NCBI GenBank assembly: GCA_013414745.1 | Contig: CP058707.1 | Coordinates: 4,240,265-4,246,302, forward strand | Reading direction: 5' to 3' | DNA from: Bacteroidota bacterium | Lineage (GTDB): Bacteria; Bacteroidota; Bacteroidia; Chitinophagales; Chitinophagaceae | DNA length: 6,038 nt | Part shown: in pieces, positions 1-6,038 of the stretch | How the letters are laid out: each line of letters opens with the position of its first letter | How positions within the stretch are numbered: position 1 is the stretch's first letter | Program-made: the position numbers and the translations under genes | The notes under the pieces: generated by a model | Seen by the model: only the letters and a program-made list of their open reading frames with translations | What the model was told of the DNA's origin: nothing | The model's database searches: none

Positions 1-189
1 CTCCTCCAGTTTTTGAAGCAGACTTTCCAGGATTCGGCGGGTTGGATTATTGGTTCTGGCATAGTCGTATCCCTGATGTACACCAGGTGCCGATTGAACA
101 AAGGTGGCCGTTTGGTAGATAGGAACTGAAATTGCACCGGTTAAAGGATCCGATGGAATAGCATGAAGAATTTCTGTGTTTGTTTGCAT
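1..189 (-). CDS. metB: Cystathionine gamma-synthase-like PLP enzyme, N-terminal part (cut by window edge)
   Basis: The first 63 codons of a Cys/Met-metabolism PLP-dependent enzyme; the rest, including the PLP-binding lysine, lies outside the window. Seen: a TGAISVPIYQTATF block at residues 17-30, typical of the N-terminal arm of the family, and YDYARTNNPTR at residues 41-51. In this family the Tyr and Arg of the Y-x-R motif (here Y43 and R45) contact the PLP phosphate of the neighbouring subunit. The ATG at 187-189 fits the usual family N-terminus, about 40 residues before that motif; no strong Shine-Dalgarno is seen, as is common in Bacteroidota. Known members are cystathionine gamma-synthase, O-succinyl/acetylhomoserine sulfhydrylase and methionine gamma-lyase, and this fragment cannot separate them. 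The SAM-I riboswitch in its leader favours a biosynthetic role in methionine formation in the cytoplasm, so metB is the best guess; metZ is the main alternative. Confidence 0.85.
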   Translation of the reverse strand, partial: MQTNTEILHAIPSDPLTGAISVPIYQTATFVQSAPGVHQGYDYARTNNPTRRILESLLQKLEE

Positions 190-240
190 ATACGTGATTT
201 TAAAAGTGAACAAATCTGATGCTTCAGAAATTCACGTATA
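189..240 (-). repeat. Inverted repeat in the metB-type leader, abutting the start codon
   Basis: Read on the minus strand, TATACGTGA (240-232) and TCACGTATA (197-189) are perfect 9-bp arms; the last base of the second arm is the A of the ATG. Inside the 34-nt loop lies a perfect 5-bp hairpin, TCTGA-AGCA-TCAGA (228-215), flanked by GTGAA (235-231) and TTCAC (210-206). GTGAA/TTCAC is a second possible closing stem, and it competes with the long-range arms for bases 235-232. Pairing of the outer arms would cover the translation start region. It could be an RNA switch, an operator, or chance in AT-rich leader sequence. The pairing is seen; the role is inferred. Confidence 0.5.
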
Positions 241-281
241 CAGAAAGAAAACTACATCGGGAATGCCATTGGAACGGGCAT

Positions 282-312
282 AAAAAAGCCCGCACCACAG
301 GAAGGAACGGGC
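282..312 (-). terminator. Intrinsic terminator of the SAM riboswitch
   Basis: On the minus strand GCCCGTTCC (312-304) pairs with GGTGCGGGC (296-288): five GC pairs, a U-G, one mismatch and two more GC pairs, with a 7-nt loop. A run of six T (287-282) follows at once. It sits 33 nt past the aptamer and about 90 nt before the start codon, where the expression platform of an off-type SAM riboswitch is expected. Downstream of the U-run, GCCCGTTCC occurs again (279-271), so the right arm has two possible partners. Confidence 0.85.
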
Positions 313-345
313 AAACAAGTTTTATTTTAAACAGCTTGCTATTCA

Positions 346-452
346 CTTACTTATCTATCTGCATCTCTGCAGTTGAATGTGGCACCTTATCTTTTGAGAC
401 AGGTTGTCAAGATTTCTCAGGGTCAATTCCTCCATCTTTCTGGATAAATAAA
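346..452 (-). promoter_or_regulatory. SAM-I riboswitch (S-box) aptamer
   Basis: The minus strand carries the SAM-I landmarks in order. P1 is a 10-bp stem (452-443 with 355-346, two G-U pairs) around the TTATC...GATAA edges. P2a is AAGAT (436-432) with ATCTT (413-409). The GGAGG...ACCCTGAGAAA kink-turn/P2 region follows, then the core GACAACC (408-402). P3 closes with AAGGTGCCACATTC (388-375), and P4 is CTGCA/TGCAG (372-368 with 363-359) with a 4-nt loop. Length is 107 nt, normal for the class. It binds S-adenosylmethionine; bound P1 lets the downstream terminator form, so methionine sufficiency shuts off the PLP enzyme. I could not confirm the P2-J3/4 pseudoknot by eye. The clear antiterminator partner also was not resolved. 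Confidence 0.93.
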
Positions 453-469
453 TTTCTAAAGAGCTGATG

Positions 470-500
470 CAAATGTATTTGTCAAAAACTAATTTTCAAA
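470..500 (-). promoter_or_regulatory. Bacteroidota-type promoter for the riboswitch-metB transcript
   Basis: On the minus strand TTTG (500-497) is separated by exactly 19 nt from TACATTTG (477-470), a full match to the Bacteroidota -33/-7 consensus. Transcription would begin near 463, about 10 nt before P1 of the riboswitch, leaving almost no extra 5' sequence. A direct repeat of TTTGAAAA (512-505 and 500-493) overlaps the -33 element. Between this promoter and the end of the DUF6134-like gene at 577 I see no further feature and no convincing terminator. Confidence 0.8.
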
Positions 501-576
501 ATATTTTTCAAATTATCATGAAAGCCTCGATCAGACAGCCTTTTGTGAAGATCACTTCGCAGGATACTACAAGGTC

Positions 577-1213
577 TTAATTACAGAGATGCCAGCTGAA
601 TGGTAGAATGATATAAAAACTATTCACTTCTACACGTTGACAAATTCCATTTTTGTAATGATATTCATTCACATCTCCGTTGGGCATTTCAATTCGATAA
701 TGATGCGGAGCTAATTTTTCAACCTTAAGAAAACGTTGGTAATTATCTGAATAAATCGAATTTCGATACAGTGGTTCGGAAAATATACAACAACATGTTG
801 TATTGAATACCAGCAGAAGTCAGGGTTTTTGCATCATCATCGTCCAGTAATCGATATTGATTGCCTACACGTTCGGTTTTTTTATCGGATTTTGTTCGTC
901 CATTTATTTCACGAAATACGGAGGAACGAAGTAGTATTTGATTTTGAAATGTGGCATCTTCTCGGGCATGGGCTGTTATTTGACCTAAGAAACTGAATTT
1001 GACTGATCTCATTTGCAGATGTTCTTCCGTTCCTGATGCCCTGCGAGTAAACAACAACTTTCCAATTTTTTCTCCCTTCCGAATAATGGAATATTCCAGT
1101 CTCAAATCGGTGGTGTTGAAAGAGGTCAGCAGCATAAACAGATACAGACCTCCCAGCAGAACCAGGTATGCTTTTAACGATTCTGTGAATCTGATTTTTC
1201 CGGAATTTATCAT
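577..1213 (-). CDS. DUF6134-like exported protein, frameshifted
   Basis: About 211 residues after undoing one frameshift. Residues 15-32 are hydrophobic (an LVLLGGLYLFMLL stretch), a signal or anchor segment, so the product probably acts in the periplasm or envelope. Then follow LEYSIIRKGEKIGKL, an alternating beta-rich region, IQYNMLLYFSEP and, near the C-terminus, HHYRIEMPNGDVNEYHYKNG with a final Cys/Val-Glu segment. This order matches my memory of DUF6134, a Bacteroidota family of about 200-220 residues with unknown function. The first frame runs from the ATG at 1213 and fails near 783-787, where one extra base in GTATATTTTCC puts the rest in another frame ending at TAA 577-579. In-frame starts at 1243 and 1270 are possible; 1213 gives the shortest pre-signal segment. 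I found no convincing promoter. Read error is likelier than true decay. Confidence 0.65.
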
Positions 1214-1431
1214 AGTGAAGTATTTGTAAGAGACATTCGACATGGAATATACCCCTAATTTTTGTGCCAAAAATTTTTTCTCGTACGATTATTTTCATTT
1301 GACGGGTTATGAAATAAATAAAGATTAAATAAAAACACCATCTATCCCATCTCATTGATTCAAAATACTTTACACAATATCAATTCCTAACACGTTTAAA
1401 TTATTGCCAAATAGCATACTAAAACATGCAG

Positions 1432-1462
1432 GTTGAATGCATACTTGATTTTTCTATTTATG
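1432..1462 (+). promoter_or_regulatory. Candidate promoter of the large surface-protein gene
   Basis: GTTG (1432-1435), exactly 19 nt, then TATTTATG (1455-1462): 3 of 4 and 7 of 8 matches to the Bacteroidota -33/-7 consensus with ideal spacing. It would start transcription near 1469, giving a 30-nt leader before the ATG at 1499. The rest of the 285-bp divergent region (1214-1498) is AT-rich and holds no gene or clear structure that I can support. Confidence 0.45.
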
Positions 1463-1498
1463 GCAGATTTATTGAAAAGCACTAGATAAAGAAATGCT

Positions 1499-4400
1499 AT
1501 GCTCCTACGCTTATTATGTATTGGCCTCTTCCTGTTATGCAACTATCCTAACTCAATTCAGGCACAAATTGCTTACAATCCTTTCACACAGAACATTCAC
1601 TACACCCTGAACCCAGTGTGATTGGTTTTGAATGCGGCGATACTCCGCAACTTCTATTTACCATGGGAATGACCACCCAGAATGATGCAACGAATTACAT
1701 CAATCAGCCAATTGTGATACACGTTCTTATTGAAGGATTCAGCTTTAAAATACTACTTCAAATTGGATTCAAGGGGCATATTCCGGATTCTTTAATTGGT
1801 CTGTGAATCCCTTAAATGCTAACGAATTAATTGGTATTCAACAGGATACCTTACCAGGAACCGGAACAGACCCATTAAATCCTAATCCACTTTCTTCCGG
1901 GGAGATTTCGGTCGCCCTTCAGGTTCCAGCCAGTGTTTCAGGAAGTTCCATCTTAGGTGCTACGGTTTGGCTGGATATCCCACAGTATATGTCTGCCTTT
2001 AATTCAATTTCAGATGATGACGAAGCCAGTCAGACTCAGTTTTCTTGCGGAAGCTCAGTTTGTTCAGTTCCTCCACATATTATTTCATTGCCAGGTGCTA
2101 ATTTTTGTTTGAACGATCATGTTGTTTTTGTTGCAGAAGGAGTTCCAGGTGCTGTGCTGACCTGGAATTACCCTCCTGCAAGTGGTGTAAGTTCATCTAT
2201 ATCCATCAACATCATCTCTTGATTTAGGACTCCTGCAAACTTCACACACCGGCTGGTATATCGTATCACAAACTGTTCCCGGATGTAACCAGGTATTGTC
2301 GGATAGCATTTATGTTCATGCAATAGCTGCACCTATTTTACAGAATCTAACTACTTCCTGTGTGAATAATCAGGGACAAATTCAGGTTCAGGCCAGTGGC
2401 ACAAATTTGGAATATAGTATAAACGGAACGGCATTTCAGTCTTCGAATACATTATCCACTATCCCGGGTGTCTCTTTTCAACTGGCGATTCGTGAACAAA
2501 ACAGTAACTGTGTCGTCCACTATTCCGGGCTTGTGTAAATTGTTCTACGACTAACTTTTGTCAGGCCACCCGCCCGGATTCTATTCAGGTGCCCGGCCTG
2601 GCATGCATCGATCAGAAATTCCACTCATCGTGTATTCCGATTCCAGTTTCACAGGAAATTGGAGTAGTTCCGGTGATGGACAATTCAGCATGGCGTCCTG
2701 CAATACCTATCCTTGCGTGGTGTACTACACAGCTGGACCGGCGATCGTTTGAGGGGGTACACGGTATTATTCTTTACCGGTCTTGATCCGACGGAAGCGG
2801 TCCTTGTCAGGCGATACAATACACCAAGACCGTCCGATGGATTGAAGCATTACTTCCTGCGGTGCTTCAGGGTGACAACAGTTTATGCGAAGGTGAATCA
2901 TTATCGTTTGAAGCCTATGGAATGCCTGCTTTGCATCAATGGATTACGCCCACCGGAAATTATACGGCTGGCAGTACCTTGCAGAAAATAGCCACGCTCG
3001 CCGATTATGGTTCCTGGATTCATGTACAATCGGTTGCAGGTTGTACTTCACAATGGGATACTTTTCAGGTTGAAGTACTTGCACAACCCAATTTACAAGT
3101 CAGTGCTCAGGTTCTCCTGAATTTTGTTCAGGCCAGGTAATGGGAGTATTCAGTTGAATATTCAAGGTGGTAGCGGGCAGTATAAAAGTTGGTACAATCA
3201 AAATCCCGGCACAACAAAATTAGGGTCTTCTTTGGTGTTCAATTATCTGGCACCAGGACATTATTCCGTTTCAATTCACGACAGCAGTTGTGCATCGCAT
3301 CAACAAAATTTTTCCTACTTCGTTGATAGTGGGCGTCATGTGAAGGCTCCTGTACTAACAGCAAATACCACGGTCTGTCAGGGTGAGATGCTGAGTATGA
3401 GTGCAGGAACGGATGCCGGGAATTCCTTATTATGGACGCATTCCAGTAGCGGAATGCAGTGGACCGGCAACCCAGTTTCGCTGGGCAATAGTCCACTATT
3501 TATAACAGGAAGTTTTCAGGTGAAAGCTATCGATTCAGTAGGCTGTGGTTCAGCTGCGGTTCCTTTCCAGGTTGTTGTGCATCCTAAACCAGTAATCTCT
3601 GAAAATATGGTTACCTGCACCGGGCTGGTTGCCAGTTTGTTCGTTACCGCTACCATTCAGCAAGGCCAAATGGAATATGCGCTGAATGGTGGGCCATATC
3701 AGCAAAGTCCGGAATTTTTAAATCTCAATTCCGGTATTTATACCATTTATGTACGTGGAATTTCCGGAGGCTGTGTAGCTGAAGAGCAGGTACAGGTTAA
3801 GAATTGTGCCTGCCAACAAGCAGCGGACATAACGGTGAATCATCCCTTGGTAGCCTGTGGACAGACATCCATTCCACTAGAAGCAAATTTTCTTTCGAGC
3901 CGTACATTGATTTGGAACACAACAGGAAGTGGATCCTTTTCAAACACAGTGACCAATAGTGGACATGCAACTACGCAGTATATTCCATCGGCCTCAGATA
4001 TACAAACGGGTTATGTTCAAATTCATGCGATATCACCCGATCCGGATGGTAATGGGGATTGCACTATAGAATCGAACCAATTTTTAATTCACTTACGGGA
4101 TAGCATCCACGGATTACAGGTATTGGGTGAGCAAATGCATTGTGAAGGCGATACCCTCATGCTGGAAACCAATCTTTATCCGATACCGATCACCTGGTGG
4201 GGCCCAGGATTTACAGATAGTATTACAGCCCCGTATTTATCCCTATCTAACGCCAAAAACTATCATAGCGGATGGTATTATGCCACCTTGCAAGGCCCTG
4301 GTTGTCAGGTTTATACCGACTCTGTTCAGCGTAATATTCGTCAGAAACCCAATTTACAAATCACAGAGAACAGTATTTCAGAGACCTGCGAATTTCAGGG

Positions 4401-5346
4401 GAATGGACAGATAGAATTTAACGTGCAAGGTGGAAGTGGATTGTACCAAAGCGCAATGGCCGGGCTTCCGTTTCAACTGTGGCCCGATACCAGCTTTCAA
4501 TACCGTTGGCTCGCTGCCGGAACGCATAAATTCTATATTGCCGATCAGAGTTGTCCGAATGCACCGGATAGTCTGCAAGTCACCTTATCTTCCGGCTATC
4601 ATGTGAATCCGCCCTCCTCCGTACCGGTTGAAACCCATGTATGTCAGGGTAGCATTTTAACCATCCTAAGCACCGGGCCTGCCGGAGAATACCATTGGTC
4701 GAGTTCCAATGGAACTAACTTCACGGGGAATCCATTGTTGATAGAAAATGTGGACACCGGAAGCACCGGCATTTATACGGTTAAACGCATTGAAAATGGA
4801 TGTGCATCCATCGGATTAAGTACTTACGTCACTGTATTTCCAAATCCGACATGGGTTGGACTGGATACCTTGTGCGGCGAAGAAACTTCTTCGATACGCC
4901 TCAAGGCGGCGAACGCCACCAATTATACCAACGAATACCGCATCAACCAGGGTCCATGGCAAACAGATTCACTTTTCTCCGGTTTAGGAAACGGACTTTA
5001 TCAAGCGCAAATTCGTACTGCTGGAAGTTCCTGTGTATCGGAAGAAATTTCTCTGGAAATGGCATGTTCCTGCTATTGTAATCGGGAAGCTTCGGCTGCA
5101 GTGATTCCCAATCCTAGCTCCGGTGCATTTCGTGTTCGTATCGATCTGATAGAACCTGAAGAAATCCTTGAATGGAAGTTGGTATCGATGCAAGGTCAGC
5201 TTGTGGCTTCAGGCGGTATAGAGCCCCAAGGTTTACTCGTTGAAATTCCGATTACGGATATAGGATTACGCTCAGGGACTTATAGTTTGAACATTCATTT
5301 GCAAAACAGTACCCTCATTCGTCCTGTGCAAATTCTTCATCCTTGA
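1499..5346 (+). CDS. Large T9SS-secreted multidomain surface protein (Ig-like/SprB-like repeats), frameshifted in its first half
   Basis: A surface or secreted adhesin-like protein of about 1,284 residues once nine one-base indels are undone. The ATG at 1499 opens a classic signal peptide (MLLRLLCIGLFLLC, cleavage probably after SIQA). Next is an unrecognised domain (about 1560-2060) with FECGDTPQLLF and ATVWLDIPQYM. Then come Ig-like modules (C-x-G/N-x near the start, a G-[WI]-Y-x-V turn, a closing Cys) alternating with SprB-like modules (G-x-I-x-V-x-G-G-S-G-x-Y; Y-x-I/L-N-G) and a 'W-x-x-x-G-x-G-x-F' module. A T9SS sorting domain ends it. Frame changes fall near 1609, 1749, 2200, 2529, 2615, 2743, 2790, 3110 and 3136; after 3137 the frame is open to the TGA at 5344. 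Seven of the eight losses lie at a G or G-run. Without correction, only a 3124-5346 fragment of 740 codons would be called. No ligand or catalytic residues are visible; adhesion is an inference from the modules. Confidence 0.85.
2077..5073 (+). repeat. Coding tandem super-repeat, period about 1.26 kb, two full copies and one partial
   Basis: Each unit holds five modules: Ig-like, SprB-like, W-G-F module, Ig-like, SprB-like. First cysteines of matching modules: Ig-a at 2106, 3376 and 4642; SprB-a at 2359, 3616 and 4873; Ig-b at 2886 and 4141; SprB-b at 3125 and 4387. The Trp of the W-G-F module is at 2660 and 3913. Spacings are 1,253-1,270 nt. Landmarks repeat too: DPDGSG/DPDGNG at the end of the W module, PNLQV/PNLQI before SprB-b, and GRHVKAP/GYHVNPP before the next unit. 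Copy 3 stops after SprB-a and passes straight into the sorting domain. Copies are diverged (protein-level similarity, with only short shared DNA such as CCCAATTTACAA), so the duplication is old. Confidence 0.8.
5077..5343 (+). other. Type IX secretion C-terminal sorting domain (Por_Secre_tail type) of the surface protein
   Basis: The last 89 residues show the type A sorting-domain pattern: IPNPSSGAFRV from 5104, a central W-K-L-V-S-M-Q-G-Q-L-V segment, then RSGTYSLNI and a basic-rich end, LIRPVQILHP. Such domains direct Sec-exported proteins through the T9SS outer-membrane translocon, where they are usually cleaved and the protein is attached to the surface or released. The spacing between the PNP, G-x-L and SGTY motifs and the position at the extreme C-terminus fit the family. 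No T9SS machinery genes are in the window. Confidence 0.88.
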
Positions 5347-5417
5347 TTCAGGCAGTAAAAAGCACTTTTCCGGCATCCGATTCTGGTCTTGTTCAACAAG
5401 TTTTAAACAAAGGCAGT

Positions 5418-5425
5418 TACATTTG
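5418..5425 (+). promoter_or_regulatory. -7 element before the lipoprotein gene
   Basis: TACATTTG matches TAnnTTTG fully and, with the next four bases, is identical over 12 nt (TACATTTGCATC) to the metB-type promoter. No TTTG lies 19 nt upstream; a dyad CTTGTT-C-AACAAG (5388-5400) occupies that place. The element ends 5 bases before the ATG at 5431, so the transcript would be leaderless or nearly so. Confidence 0.5.
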
Positions 5426-5430
5426 CATCC

Positions 5431-5977
5431 ATGAAGATGAGGCCCTTCTTATTGGTTTAAATCTATTTTTAATCGCTTGTGAAGAAGCTGTGCCGAAAGC
5501 ATTCCTGCTCCGAAAGCAGAAGTTGTACGTTACCGAAATGACAGTCTGCATTTTGAGCTAGATATCCCACAAGAATGGCATCTTAGAATCAATAAAAACA
5601 ACCCGAAAGTGTTGGATTTTTGAACCGATTCAGGACAGTCTGGATGCCTTTCAGGAGAATTTAGTGCTTTGGCAAGAAGATATACCCATCGATTTGAATG
5701 ACAGTTTATATGCACAGGCCGCCAAAACGCAATTACAAATCAGCCAACCAGATATCCGGATTAAGTCACTTGGTTGGCAGGCGTTGGGGAATGACCGTAT
5801 GGATGCCTTTCAATTTGATTTCATCACGAACGATAGCAGCCACTATCGGGTTTACGGGTACACTCTTCTGAAAATCGAAGAGGATACAACTTTTCGTTTT
5901 CCACCGAATTGAATCATGCCGCATTGTATGAATCAAAATTCAAAAAAATTATTCAAACCTTTCAAGCAAATCCATAA
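5431..5977 (+). CDS. PsbP/DcrB-like lipoprotein, frameshifted
   Basis: About 182 residues after correcting four one-base indels. The start MKMRPFLLVLNLFLIAC is a lipoprotein signal peptide with lipobox L-I-A-C, so the product is probably anchored in the envelope. Then follow RYRNDSLHFELDIPQEWHL, VLDFEPIQDSLDAFQENLVL, an alpha/beta middle with KTQLQ and DIRIKSLGWQ, then DAFQFDF, YRVYGYTLLK, NFSFSTELNHA and FKKIIQTFQ at the end. A beta strand with 'P-x-x-W', a 'D-S-L-D-x-F-x-E-N-L' turn and a final 'Y-x-x-x-F-x-x-I-x-x-T-F' helix recall PsbP-like/DUF1795 proteins; the assignment is tentative. Frame breaks: T-run 5456-5458 (one short), 5495-5505 (one short), T-run 5610-5616 (one long), A-run 5871-5874 (one short). 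The stop TAA 5975-5977 overlaps the next gene's ATG. No substitution-type stop is seen, so read error is likely. Confidence 0.7.
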
Positions 5978-6038
5978 TGCGTTACTTAGCTTTAGGAGAT
6001 AGTTATACCATTGGAGAATTGGTGCCTACTGCCGAAAA
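5977..6038 (+). CDS. SGNH/GDSL-family hydrolase, N-terminal fragment (cut by window edge)
   Basis: The first 20 codons read MRYLALGDSYTIGELVPTAE. L-A-L-G-D-S-Y-T-I-G-E is block I of the SGNH/GDSL hydrolases, with Ser9 as the expected nucleophile. The other catalytic blocks (G, N, D-x-x-H) lie outside the window. The family covers esterases, lipases and acyl-thioesterases; the substrate cannot be told from here. The motif begins at residue 5 with no signal peptide, so a cytoplasmic enzyme is likely. Its ATG overlaps the stop of the lipoprotein gene as TAATG, which suggests an operon with coupled translation. I see no separate promoter. Confidence 0.85.
   Translation, partial: MRYLALGDSYTIGELVPTAE

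Noticed and set aside
219..467. Plus-strand open frame of 82 codons
   Set aside because: It is antisense to the SAM riboswitch and terminator, and its product resembles nothing.
524..550. Repeated AGGCT and small hairpin (GTGAAGATCAC) after the DUF6134-like gene as a terminator
   Set aside because: The stems are very short with no T-run; chance is enough to explain them.
909..1355. Minus-strand open frame of 148 codons and plus-strand frame 999-1229
   Set aside because: Both overlap the DUF6134-like gene in other frames; their products lack the family pattern seen in the chosen frame.
1494..1496. ATG at 1494 as the start of the surface protein
   Set aside because: It opens a frame without a signal peptide that soon stops; the ATG at 1499 gives a textbook signal peptide.
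2589..2991. Overlapping plus-strand frames inside the surface-protein gene (2589-2786 and 2713-2991)
   Set aside because: Parts of each are true segments of the frameshifted gene (CIDQ near 2603; DRLRGYTVLFF near 2744), and the rest is out of frame. They are not separate genes.
2077..5073. Repeats as a CRISPR array or mobile element
   Set aside because: The repeats are long, diverged, coding and contiguous; there are no short identical repeats with spacers and no transposase or terminal repeats.
4127..5193. Open frames within the clean part of the surface-protein gene, on both strands (4127-4414, 4378-4578, 4800-5081, 4984-5193)
   Set aside because: These are shadows of a continuous frame with domain motifs throughout.
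5357..5369. AAAAGCACTTTT as a terminator for the surface-protein gene
   Set aside because: The stem is only 4-5 AT-rich pairs with almost no loop and no following T-run.

Overview
The window looks like a chromosomal piece of a member of the Bacteroidota. Three things point there. A type IX secretion (T9SS) C-terminal sorting domain closes a large multidomain surface protein. Promoters match the Bacteroidota consensus TTTG-N19-TAnnTTTG rather than the usual -35/-10. The gene content (DUF6134-like protein, SprB-like and Ig-like modules, PsbP-like lipoprotein) is typical of that phylum. Genus or species cannot be read from the sequence.

Left part, minus strand (1-1213). A PLP-dependent methionine/cysteine enzyme (cystathionine gamma-synthase-like) runs off the left edge; only its first 63 codons are present. 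Its roughly 270-nt leader is well preserved: a Bacteroidota promoter (470-500), a SAM-I riboswitch aptamer (346-452), an intrinsic terminator (282-312) and an inverted repeat whose inner arm ends on the start codon (189-240). This is a complete SAM-off attenuator for methionine synthesis. Upstream of it on the same strand lies a frameshifted DUF6134-like exported protein (577-1213). A 285-bp divergent intergenic region (1214-1498) follows.

Middle, plus strand (1499-5346). One very large secreted protein, about 1,284 residues once frameshifts are undone. It has a signal peptide, an unrecognised N-terminal domain, a tandem super-repeat of about 1.26 kb whose units each contain Ig-like, SprB-like and 'W-G-G-F' modules, and a T9SS sorting domain. 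Its first 1.6 kb carries nine apparent single-base indels; the last 2.2 kb is clean.

Right part, plus strand (5431-6038). A small lipoprotein with a PsbP-like layout, also frameshifted, overlaps by one base (TAATG) an SGNH/GDSL hydrolase cut off by the window edge. The two look translationally coupled.

The dominant oddity is about 14 one-base frameshifts in three unrelated genes. Most lie in homopolymers, most are losses, and there is no substitution-type stop in the stitched reading. This argues for uncorrected read errors rather than gene decay. I see no wholly new system. The most interesting non-coding structure is the metB-type leader, which has two pairs of competing hairpins downstream of the riboswitch aptamer.
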